A model generated the notes under the pieces. The model had not been told where the DNA came from and made no database searches. It was given only the letters and a program-made list of their open reading frames with translations. Shown piece by piece: positions 1 through 5,955 of a stretch of DNA of 6,352 bases (the first letter of the stretch is position 1; each line of letters opens with the position of its first letter). A program made the translations under genes and the position numbers. Source of the DNA: a bacterium (GTDB taxonomy: Bacteria > Chloroflexota > Dehalococcoidia > Tepidiformales > Tepidiformaceae); assembly GCA_945861295.1 (NCBI GenBank), contig CAMAUF010000130.1, positions 1 through 6,352 on the forward strand, written 5' to 3'.

Positions 1-1517
1 CCACGACGCTCTGGGCGACGGATGTTGAGCCGCACTGGTGGCCATACCCCGCGCTAGCCGTGTCCGCGCTGCTGATGGCGACGCACAGCCGCTGGGCCGC
101 GTATCCGGCGTTCGCCAAGCTGGGCTGGGCATATGCGGCGCTCCTCGGCGTCACCGCGACGTTGGTAGTTGTGCCGGCCGGATACGCCCATCCCGGCCAC
201 GGCTTGGTCGCCCAGGCGGCAGCGGCGCTCTTGCTGGTCGCAACGGCGCACTTCGCCAAGGGCCAGGTGGTGCGCATCATCCGGGAAGACCTCTCGCCTT
301 CCCTCGAATGGCGCGTGCTGGTCCAGGCCGCTTTCGCGTTCGCGCTCGGCGCTTGCGCCTCGCTCAACGGCGTCATCGGGCTTGAAGGCGCCGAGCGGGC
401 GTGGGTGGTGGCAGCGGCCGGCTTCGTCGCCTGGCTCCTTGTTGCCGCGCGGCTGGGTGGGCGCAACGGGCTCTGGACCTTCGTGCCAGCGGCGCTCGCG
501 GGCGTGGTGATCTCGATCGTCGTCGCCGCGCCCTCCGATTCCGTCGCCACAGGCGTCCTCATCCTTGCCACCGTCGGCCCCGTTGTCGCCTTCGCCCGCG
601 TCCGGCTCTGGACGTTCTTGGGCATCGCGAACTCATCGTTGCTCCTGGCAATGTGGACGGCCTGGCGATGGCTGGGCTTGGACACCGCGCTGTTGCCCGT
701 CGTGTTTGCGGGCCTCGCGATCGCGGAATCGGCGGCGCTCGTCCGGATCCGGCGATACACGCGCCGTCCCGGTGAGGCGGATTACGTCGTCACCTACCTG
801 TCGTGGGGTCCGTGGATCGTGGCGACGGCGGTGGCCGCGCTGCTCCTTGCCCGCGAACAGGACAGGATACCGCCCGGGGCGCGTCTCGCCGCGACGGACG
901 AGTGGGCGCTGGCCGCGACGGTCCTCGGCCTCGTCTCGGCGGCGGTCTTGGCCGAGGGGCTGCGGCTGGGGTCACGCTGGACGTGGGTCGCGGCTGCCAT
1001 CGGGCTCCTCTGCGCGGTGGAGATGGCCATCGCGACCGCAGACCCGCACAACGTCCAGGCCTATGCGGCGCCGCTGGGGCTCACGCTCATCCTCCTAGCG
1101 CTGACCTTCCGGGCTTCGCCGCCCGTCTTCGGCCGCCACATGGCGGTCCACGAAGCGGTCATGTTCATAGGCGCGCTTCACCTACTGCTGCCGCCCGCCG
1201 AGCAGAGTTTCGCGGCTGGCGGCGGCATCTTTGGGATCGAGTTGATCGGGCTGGGATTGGGCCTCCTCGCCGTCGGGCTGCTGTTGCATGCGCGGTGGCT
1301 CGTGCCGGTGGCCGTGGCCGCGCTCACGGGCACGGCGGGCAGGATGGTCACGGGCGGCCTGTTCACGACGCCGTACTGGCTCTTGCTCGGGCTCGCGGGG
1401 ATGGCCCTGCTCGGGATCGGCGTGCTCATCCTGGAGCGGCGCGAACAGTGGGACCGCTTCCGGTTGCGCGTGGTCGAGTGGTGGCGCGAAGCCCAAAAGC
1501 CGCCGCCCGCGGAGTAG
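1..1517 (+). CDS. Large multi-pass membrane protein, 5'-truncated by the window edge
   Basis: The frame is open from the left edge (first full codon at 3) to the TAG at 1515-1517, so 504 residues are visible and the true start lies outside. The GTG at 60 and ATG at 75 are in frame but have no ribosome binding site, and the residues before them (VEPHWWPYPALAV) look like continuing protein. Nearly the whole chain is hydrophobic Ala/Leu/Val-rich segments of 17-22 residues separated by short Arg-rich loops. I count roughly 15 likely membrane spans. It ends in a span followed by an amphipathic, charged tail (LERREQWDRFRLRVVEWWRE, then PPPAE), probably cytoplasmic. No catalytic motif or transporter signature is visible. 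The pattern of many spans closed by a final Gly/Leu-rich span and an Arg-rich tail is loosely like the SCO7613 C-terminal or DUF2157 membrane proteins of Gram-positive and Chloroflexota genomes, but this is a resemblance only. The function is unknown. The reality of the gene is well supported by length and hydrophobic pattern. Confidence 0.85.
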   Translation, partial: TTLWATDVEPHWWPYPALAVSALLMATHSRWAAYPAFAKLGWAYAALLGVTATLVVVPAGYAHPGHGLVAQAAAALLLVATAHFAKGQVVRIIREDLSPSLEWRVLVQAAFAFALGACASLNGVIGLEGAERAWVVAAAGFVAWLLVAARLGGRNGLWTFVPAALAGVVISIVVAAPSDSVATGVLILATVGPVVAFARVRLWTFLGIANSSLLLAMWTAWRWLGLDTALLPVVFAGLAIAESAALVRIRRYTRRPGEADYVVTYLSWGPWIVATAVAALLLAREQDRIPPGARLAATDEWALAATVLGLVSAAVLAEGLRLGSRWTWVAAAIGLLCAVEMAIATADPHNVQAYAAPLGLTLILLALTFRASPPVFGRHMAVHEAVMFIGALHLLLPPAEQSFAAGGGIFGIELIGLGLGLLAVGLLLHARWLVPVAVAALTGTAGRMVTGGLFTTPYWLLLGLAGMALLGIGVLILERREQWDRFRLRVVEWWREAQKPPPAE

Positions 1518-1745
1518 CGGCATCTGGCGTCCGTCCAGGAACGCGGGAGCAGCGGAACAGACGCGCTTCAAAGGCATCGCGCGTCGGGTATGTTCGGGCG
1601 GGTTGCAATCCTCCCTGGTTCACAAGTCCGGCCGAGCCCGAAGCGGATGCCTGTCGCGCGATCTGCGCTAAACTCCCGAAAGCGAGATCGGAGCGAACGC
1701 TCTGCGAGATTGGCCGGTCCGCCCGGATTTCCTGGAGGTGTGCAT
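1518..1745. other. Intergenic leader region before the DUF35/thiolase genes
   Basis: No convincing gene lies in these 228 bases. Its 3' end holds the ribosome binding site of the DUF35 gene. A TAAACT at 1669-1674 could serve as a -10 box for a transcript running into the following genes, but no good -35 box sits 16-18 bases upstream, so this is weak. Between 1682 and 1710 the heptamer GCGAGAT occurs twice (1682-1688 and 1704-1710, 22 bases apart), flanking the short inverted repeat GAGCG-AA-CGCTC (1691-1702). This could be a regulator site but is short enough to be chance. No T-tract terminator follows the membrane protein gene. The region was checked by eye for tRNA-like structure and none was convincing. 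Confidence 0.4.
1734..1740 (+). promoter_or_regulatory. Ribosome binding site that fixes a TTG start
   Basis: GGAGGTG here is a near-perfect anti-16S match, with five bases between it and the TTG at 1746. It supports that TTG over the far-upstream in-frame GTG at 1590, which has no comparable site and would add 52 residues unlike the family. Confidence 0.8.
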
Positions 1746-2156
1746 TTGCGAAAACAATCTCCCGTCCCCACGGAGTTCGACCAACCGTTCTACGACGCGT
1801 GCAACGAAGAGCGGCTGGTGATCCAGCATTGCCCGGCGTGCAATAGGTTCCAGTTCCCGCCACGAACGATGTGCCCCCGCTGCGGCGCGTCGAATCTGAC
1901 ATGGCAGCAGGTGAGCGGGCGTGGCCGCATACAAAGCCGGGTCGTCGTCTATGATAGCCCCGTCTCGGCGCTCATCCCCGACCAACCCTTTAATGTGGCG
2001 ACGATAGCCCTTGAAGAGGAGCCCGATGTGATCATGCTCTCCCACCTCCCAGGGGTCCCCGTGGACGCAGTCCCGATCGGGGCGACCGTCGAGGTGATTT
2101 TTGAGACCACGCCCGCAACGGGACAGAAGGTCCCCGAGTGGAGAGTCGTGGGCTAG
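1746..2156 (+). CDS. DUF35 zinc-ribbon/OB-fold acyl-CoA-binding protein
   Basis: A 136-residue protein starting at TTG. The N-terminal helix (TEFDQPFYDACNEERL, residues 9-24) is the usual lead-in of DUF35 proteins. It is followed by a rubredoxin-like zinc ribbon with two complete CxxC knuckles (C29-PA-C32 and C43-PR-C46), then an OB-fold half (about residues 53-136) with the family's sharp turn after G58-R-G60 and the PFNVATIALEEEP strand at 81-93. The length is normal and all four cysteines are present. In studied members (ChsH2 with Ltp2; the archaeal thiolase/HMG-CoA synthase complex) this fold binds a thiolase-superfamily partner and helps hold the CoA thioester, with the zinc playing a structural role. 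The gene just downstream encodes such a partner, 53 bases away on the same strand. The likely role is therefore non-catalytic subunit of a CoA-thioester enzyme complex in the cytoplasm. The family call is near certain; the substrate is unknown. Confidence 0.93.
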   Translation: MRKQSPVPTEFDQPFYDACNEERLVIQHCPACNRFQFPPRTMCPRCGASNLTWQQVSGRGRIQSRVVVYDSPVSALIPDQPFNVATIALEEEPDVIMLSHLPGVPVDAVPIGATVEVIFETTPATGQKVPEWRVVG

Positions 2157-2194
2157 GCCAACACGTCGCCCACGTTCCGAAAGCCACCTACCAA

Positions 2195-2200
2195 AAGGAG
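2195..2200 (+). promoter_or_regulatory. Ribosome binding site of the thiolase-like gene
   Basis: AAGGAG lies nine bases before the ATG at 2210. It selects that start over the in-frame GTG at 2138, which lies inside the end of the DUF35 gene. Confidence 0.75.
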
Positions 2201-2209
2201 ACGCGAACT

Positions 2210-3535
2210 ATGCCGATTCCAATCGCTCCACACTCCTGGCATCGCAACCGGGAGGGCCTCGGGATTTGGGAAGGCCGGGGAAAGGTTGTGGCTACGGGAG
2301 TCGGGACATCGCCGACGGCTCGGCGTTGGGACGAGAAGCCCGAGACAAGCCTCGGCGCCTTGACCATCTTGGCTATTCGCAGGGCCATCGAGGACGCCGG
2401 AATCTCGCCCGACGAGATCGACGGGATCGTCTTGACCCCAGAATCGACCACCGGGGTTTCGAACGATCCGAATTCGCCCGCGCCAGAAGGCTGGAGCGAC
2501 GTCTTCAAGATGGTGGACTACCCACAGGCCGGAATCACTCGCGGCGATATCGATTGGCTGCTCCTGAACATGCCGGAGCTGAAGAACGTCCAGTTCAAGA
2601 TGAACGGACCGGTCTGCATGTCGGTGGCGTTCACCACAGCCGCCGAAGCCGTGAGCCGGGGCCTCACGGGCACCTGCCTGGTCGTGAGGGGTTGGCACAA
2701 CCTTGCTGGCCGCTACTACGTGGGACAGGGCGCCGCCGCTCGCGATACCGCCTCGGGGCCTGGGAAGTACGGCGGGATCTGGGGCATGCCGGCGTGTGCG
2801 ACCACAGCGATGATTTTCGAGGAGTACTGCAACAAGTACGGCAAGAACCACGACATGATGGCGCCTTTCGTAGTAGAGGAGCGCAGAAACGGACTGATGA
2901 ATCCGGACGGATTCTTCACGCAGCACCGCCCCGAAATGATCACGGTGGATGACTACCTCTCGGGCCGTTGGATAGCCAAGCCAGCAAATATCTACGACAA
3001 CGACCTGCCGATCCAAGCGGCGTTGGCCGTCATCTTCACGACGCCTGAGCTAGCGAAACATCACAAGCAGAAGCCGGTCTATATCCTCAACCACGCCCAA
3101 ACCCGACCGGAGTTGCAAGGCGCCATTCCCACTCTTGCTGAATGGGAGCGGTCCAGCGACAAGATGGGCCGGATGCTTTACGAAGGCGCCGGTATCGGCC
3201 CGGAAGATCTGTCCTTCGAAAACATGTACGATGGGTTCACCCTCTTTCACCAATTTCACGTAGAGGGACTTCGCTTTGCCTCCCGAGGAGAGAAGCGGGG
3301 ATACGCACTGGACCTCTACCAGACAGATATCAGCATCGAAGGCCCGAATCCCGTCTCACCAAGCGGCGGAAACAACGGCAACGGACGCACCCGTTGGTGG
3401 CACCACCGGGACAGCATCCTCCAAATCCAAGGGCGCTCCCCTTCACAAATCACGAGGCCGGCGGAATACGGCGTTTCCGGCGCGCACATGCCGAACTTCT
3501 GCGACGCGCTAATCTGGGGCGCATCTGTCGAATAG
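2210..3535 (+). CDS. Thiolase-superfamily protein, Ltp/SCP-x-like (possible acyl-CoA aldolase or C-C lyase)
   Basis: A 441-residue protein. The N-terminal half has the thiolase pattern: a lead strand (KVVATGVGTSPTAR, 25-38), the helix LTILAIRRAIEDAGISPDEIDGIVL (51-75), and the helix start GPVCMSVAFTTAAEAVSRG (133-151), where C136 sits at or near the nucleophile position of true thiolases. The C-terminal half has the family's PANIYDNDLPIQAALAVIFT segment (258-277), corresponding to the usual DGAAA strand, then ENMYDGFT (337-344) with a conserved Tyr/Asp pair, and the glycine block SGGNNGNGR (385-393). The canonical GHPxGATG block with its catalytic histidine is missing, and RTRWWHH follows instead. 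In Ltp2, a related retro-aldolase that works with a DUF35 protein, tyrosines rather than the Cys/His set do the chemistry; Y340 of the YDGF motif is the likely counterpart. The DUF35 gene 53 bases upstream is probably its partner. Likely cytoplasmic, acting on an acyl-CoA. Ordinary thiolysis seems unlikely; the exact reaction and substrate are not readable. Automatic annotation would probably call it acetyl-CoA acetyltransferase or lipid-transfer protein. Confidence 0.9.
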   Translation: MPIPIAPHSWHRNREGLGIWEGRGKVVATGVGTSPTARRWDEKPETSLGALTILAIRRAIEDAGISPDEIDGIVLTPESTTGVSNDPNSPAPEGWSDVFKMVDYPQAGITRGDIDWLLLNMPELKNVQFKMNGPVCMSVAFTTAAEAVSRGLTGTCLVVRGWHNLAGRYYVGQGAAARDTASGPGKYGGIWGMPACATTAMIFEEYCNKYGKNHDMMAPFVVEERRNGLMNPDGFFTQHRPEMITVDDYLSGRWIAKPANIYDNDLPIQAALAVIFTTPELAKHHKQKPVYILNHAQTRPELQGAIPTLAEWERSSDKMGRMLYEGAGIGPEDLSFENMYDGFTLFHQFHVEGLRFASRGEKRGYALDLYQTDISIEGPNPVSPSGGNNGNGRTRWWHHRDSILQIQGRSPSQITRPAEYGVSGAHMPNFCDALIWGASVE

Positions 3536-3607
3536 TGCTCGAAGCCAGAGCGACTCTACGGGACCGAGCGTCCTGGTCGTCAGTTCAGCAGGCAGGCGAT
3601 CCTACAA

Positions 3608-3614
3608 AGAGGAG
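3608..3614 (+). promoter_or_regulatory. Ribosome binding site for a TTG start
   Basis: AGAGGAG inside a purine run (3606-3620) ends six bases before the TTG at 3621. It is the main support for that start codon. Confidence 0.75.
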
Positions 3615-3620
3615 AGAGAG

Positions 3621-3986
3621 TTGGCATTCCTCATAAGCTTCGATATCGACGGCACGCTCGAGTTCGGTGACCCGCCCGGCGGGATCACCGTCGAGATGGT
3701 GCGACGAGCTCAAGACCTGGGCTTTCTCATCGGTAGCTGTTCTGACCGCTTCCCGTCCGCCCAGAAAGCACTTTGGGAAGCGCGCGACATCAAAGTCGAT
3801 TTCGTTGCGGCAAAGCACATGTTGCCCGATATACGGGCACGCTTTGTGGCGCTCAAGTACCTCCACATCGGCGACAGAGACCTTGACCAACAGCTGGCGG
3901 AGAAGGCGGGCTTCGAGTTCCTGTGGGACCACGAGGGTGTTGCGGAACCATGGCTGGCGTGGCTTGATGCGCATGCAGCGGAGTAA
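3621..3986 (+). CDS. Small capless HAD-superfamily hydrolase
   Basis: A 121-residue protein starting at TTG. HAD motif I is intact (FDIDGTLEF, with nucleophile D8 and acid D10). Motif II is probably in LIGSCSDR (36-43; S39 or S41). K65 in the VAAKHML segment is the likely motif III lysine. Motif IV is HIGDRDLD (82-89, acids D85 and D89). All four motifs fit into about 90 residues with no room for a C1 or C2 cap, so this is a minimal core like the polynucleotide-phosphatase or magnesium-dependent phosphatase types. Such proteins often act on macromolecular or large phosphate substrates because the site is open. The gene lies 85 bases after the thiolase-like gene and 24 bases before the metallophosphoesterase-fold gene, on the same strand, so co-transcription is plausible. 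The substrate cannot be inferred. The family assignment is strong. The short length is real: the stop at 3984-3986 follows an ordinary alpha-helical end, and the next gene starts cleanly. Confidence 0.88.
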   Translation: MAFLISFDIDGTLEFGDPPGGITVEMVRRAQDLGFLIGSCSDRFPSAQKALWEARDIKVDFVAAKHMLPDIRARFVALKYLHIGDRDLDQQLAEKAGFEFLWDHEGVAEPWLAWLDAHAAE

Positions 3987-4010
3987 CTGGAACCGTACGC
4001 GGTTCGTGTC

Positions 4011-4565
4011 ATGAAGATTGGACTGATCTCGGATACGCACATCCCATCAGCGGGCCCGGAGCCACCTCCTCAGGTAGCGCAGGCGTTTCAGGGTGTCGAC
4101 CTCATCCTCCATGCCGGACACGCTTACGTGCCTTCCTGCCTGGAGTGGCTGGAGCGGATCGCGCCGGTAACGTCCACGGAATCATGGCTGGAGGGTACCG
4201 GCGAGACCCCGACGAGGAACGGCCGCGTGCAGGTACTGGAGTTGGAGGGCCACACAATCGGCATGGCCCACGAGCTCATTCTCAGAAGCTTGGGGGACGA
4301 TGTCCTTCCCGGGTCGCTCGGTAGATCGTTCCCTTCTGGGGAGTCATTGGCCGAGGCGTTGGCGGGCATCTTCGGTCGGCCGGTGGATGTCGTTGTCTTC
4401 GGCTACACGCACGAAGCCATGGTCGAAACCCATGAGGGAATTCTCCTCGTGAATCCGGGGAGCCCGAGCCTGGTTGGGCAACAGGTGAGGCTTGGTACAG
4501 TCGCGATTCTCGATCTGACGGCGGGGAGCCGGAGGGCGCAGATAATCGACCTGGCCGTACTCTGA
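4011..4565 (+). CDS. Calcineurin-like metallophosphoesterase-fold protein (YfcE/MJ0936 type) with altered metal site
   Basis: A 184-residue protein, the normal length for the YfcE/MJ0936 group. MKIGLISDTHIP is the classic N-terminus (D8, H10) and fixes the ATG, although no clear ribosome binding site precedes it; translation may be coupled to the HAD gene 24 bases upstream. Later landmarks are LILHAGHAYVP (31-41), APVTSTESW (51-59), GMAHE (84-88), VVFGYTHEAMVE (128-139) and LLVNPGSPS (145-153). In working enzymes these read HAGD, a GN or GDDD motif, a THG-type histidine, GHTH and NPGS. Here the bridging aspartate is H37, the asparagine motif is lost, and the first His of GHTH is Y132; D8, H10, H87 and H134 remain. 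The fold call is firm. Two-metal phosphodiesterase activity is doubtful: it may bind one metal, use a different site, or have a binding role. No frameshift or internal stop is visible, so it looks maintained rather than decayed. Confidence 0.88.
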   Translation: MKIGLISDTHIPSAGPEPPPQVAQAFQGVDLILHAGHAYVPSCLEWLERIAPVTSTESWLEGTGETPTRNGRVQVLELEGHTIGMAHELILRSLGDDVLPGSLGRSFPSGESLAEALAGIFGRPVDVVVFGYTHEAMVETHEGILLVNPGSPSLVGQQVRLGTVAILDLTAGSRRAQIIDLAVL

Positions 4566-4756
4566 CCCGGCTCAGCATCTGCCGTCAGTTCCCATATTGG
4601 CCGGCCCAAGCCGAAGAGTAACGACGCGAAGGATCACGCGCCGAGGATGGTCGCCCGTGGGCGCCGTCCAATAAGTCAGCGGCGGATTTCGCCGCCCAGC
4701 CTGCGCAGATACTGTGTCCCAATTGCGAGTGGTAGCAGGCGAGCTGCCGTGGCCCG
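4566..4756. other. Convergent intergenic region
   Basis: These 191 bases separate two genes that end towards each other, so transcription from both sides should stop here. The best hairpin is a perfect 6-bp stem, GCGGCG (4679-4684) with CGCCGC (4690-4695) and a 5-base loop GATTT. Neither side carries a T-run, so it is not a standard intrinsic terminator. A shorter GC-rich stem-loop is possible around 4650-4661 (CGCCCGTGGGCG). No gene is supported here. Confidence 0.4.
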
Positions 4757-5950
4757 TCAGGCCGCCGATGGACCCCGCATCGACACCGCGACCACGATCG
4801 CGCCCGCGACCAGCACCGCCGCCGAGATTTGGAACGCGACCGCGTACGATTCGGCATCGCTCGCGAAGAAGCCGATGAGCGCGGGACCGGCGGCGCGGCT
4901 GACGGCGACGAACAGCGCCTGCGTCCCGAGCAGCCGGCCGAAGTAGGCGCCGCTGAACCGCTCCGACGTCACCAACGCCCGCAGCGGATAGACCGCGCCG
5001 AAGACGGCCCCGTAGACGACGATGTACGCCCAGACCTGCCACCAACTTTCGGCTACGGAAACGAGGAGCGCCGCCCCTCCAAGCGCAGCGAGGCAGACTG
5101 CGAGCAGCGTGACCGCGTTCGCCGCGCCCGAAAGCGCGGGCATCAGGAGGCGCGCCGGCAGGCTGAGGATCCCCGCGAGTCCCACGACGTTGGCGACATC
5201 GCCCTGAGCGAAGCCACGCGCCTCCAACTGCGCAATGAGGTGGAATGAGTAGCCGCTGAACGCCGTATTGGCGGCGAAGAACGCGAACGTGAACGTCCAG
5301 AAGCGCGCGTTACCCGCGCGCAAGCCGCGAACCGTTTGCACGACGATGTCCCGCGCTGATGTTCGCCGCGCCGAAGGAGGGAGGGGTGGCTCGCGGATGG
5401 CCCAGAGCGGCAGGCCAACGCCAACGGTGAGCAAGATCAGGGCGAGGACCGCCACAGCCCCGCGCCAACCGAGGCCATCGACCAGCGCGCTCGTCAGCGG
5501 CGTGAAGATGGTGATCGAAATGCCGCTGACCATAGTCAGCACGCCGTACGCTTTCGGGCGCTCGTGCGGCGCGAACCAGCGGTTCATGAGCACATAGACG
5601 GGCTCGTAGAAGGTCGCCGCCATCGCCGGCCCGAGCAGCAGCACCATTACGGCGACGAGCTGCCAGCGCTCATCGCACAGGCTCAACGCGCCAAGCCCGG
5701 CCGCCCCAAGGATACTTCCGCAGATCATCAGCCGGCGGGAGCCGAACAGGTCGGCGATCGTACCGACGACCAAGGCAGCGACCCCGGACACGAGCAGGGC
5801 GAGGCCGAAGGCAAGCGAGACCGCGCTGACCCCGAAGGTCCCGCCAGCCGCCTCCGTGGTGACCAGCACGCTGAAGGCGTAGGAGAGCGTGCCGTAGCTT
5901 GTGTTGATGAACATCGAGGCGGCGACGACCTGCCACCACCGGCGAGTCAT
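4757..5950 (-). CDS. MFS transporter
   Basis: A 397-residue inner-membrane carrier of normal major facilitator length, read from ATG at 5950-5948 to TGA at 4759-4757. The hydrophobic pattern fits 12 spans in two halves joined by a charged linker (about 185-215, IREPPLPPSARRTSARD). The loop between spans 2 and 3 has the MFS signature as GTIADLFGSRR (63-73), matching GxxxDxxGxRR. The second span-4/5 region carries the Pro/Gly-rich GVLTMVSGISITIFTP (136-151), and the equivalent RRx-like loop in the second half is weakened to RALVTSERFSGAYFGR (324-339). The style resembles the monocarboxylate/oxalate-formate antiporter-like MFS proteins common in soil and marine bacteria, which take up organic acids, but the substrate is not readable. 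The gene begins 5 bases after the stop of the PIN-domain gene and has no strong ribosome binding site of its own, so its translation may be coupled to that gene. Confidence 0.93.
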   Translation of the reverse strand: MTRRWWQVVAASMFINTSYGTLSYAFSVLVTTEAAGGTFGVSAVSLAFGLALLVSGVAALVVGTIADLFGSRRLMICGSILGAAGLGALSLCDERWQLVAVMVLLLGPAMAATFYEPVYVLMNRWFAPHERPKAYGVLTMVSGISITIFTPLTSALVDGLGWRGAVAVLALILLTVGVGLPLWAIREPPLPPSARRTSARDIVVQTVRGLRAGNARFWTFTFAFFAANTAFSGYSFHLIAQLEARGFAQGDVANVVGLAGILSLPARLLMPALSGAANAVTLLAVCLAALGGAALLVSVAESWWQVWAYIVVYGAVFGAVYPLRALVTSERFSGAYFGRLLGTQALFVAVSRAAGPALIGFFASDAESYAVAFQISAAVLVAGAIVVAVSMRGPSAA

Positions 5951-5955
5951 CCGGC

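Noticed and set aside
1591..1675. Possible tRNA-like segment (GGTTCACAAG near 1618)
   Set aside because: No cloverleaf could be formed by eye: no matching acceptor stem, anticodon arm or D arm.
1590..1745. Upstream GTG start for the DUF35 protein
   Set aside because: The added 52 residues are Arg/Ser/Pro-rich and unlike the family, while the TTG at 1746 has an excellent ribosome binding site and begins at the normal family N-terminus.
803..1846. Long open frame on the plus strand (347 codons) overlapping the end of the membrane protein gene and the intergenic region
   Set aside because: Its translation is Arg/Gly/Ala-rich low-complexity sequence typical of a shifted frame in high-GC DNA, and it runs across the gene boundary and into the DUF35 gene.
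2138..2209. Upstream GTG start for the thiolase-like protein
   Set aside because: It would overlap the DUF35 gene end, lacks a good ribosome binding site, and ignores the AAGGAG before the ATG at 2210.
2153..3016. Minus-strand open frame (287 codons) opposite the thiolase-like gene
   Set aside because: It lies antisense to a well-supported thiolase-superfamily gene, has His/Arg/Gly-rich sequence without motifs, and no ribosome binding site.
4679..4695. Hairpin as an intrinsic terminator between the convergent genes
   Set aside because: The 6-bp stem is GC-rich but has no T-run on either strand, so it is kept only as a note in the intergenic entry.
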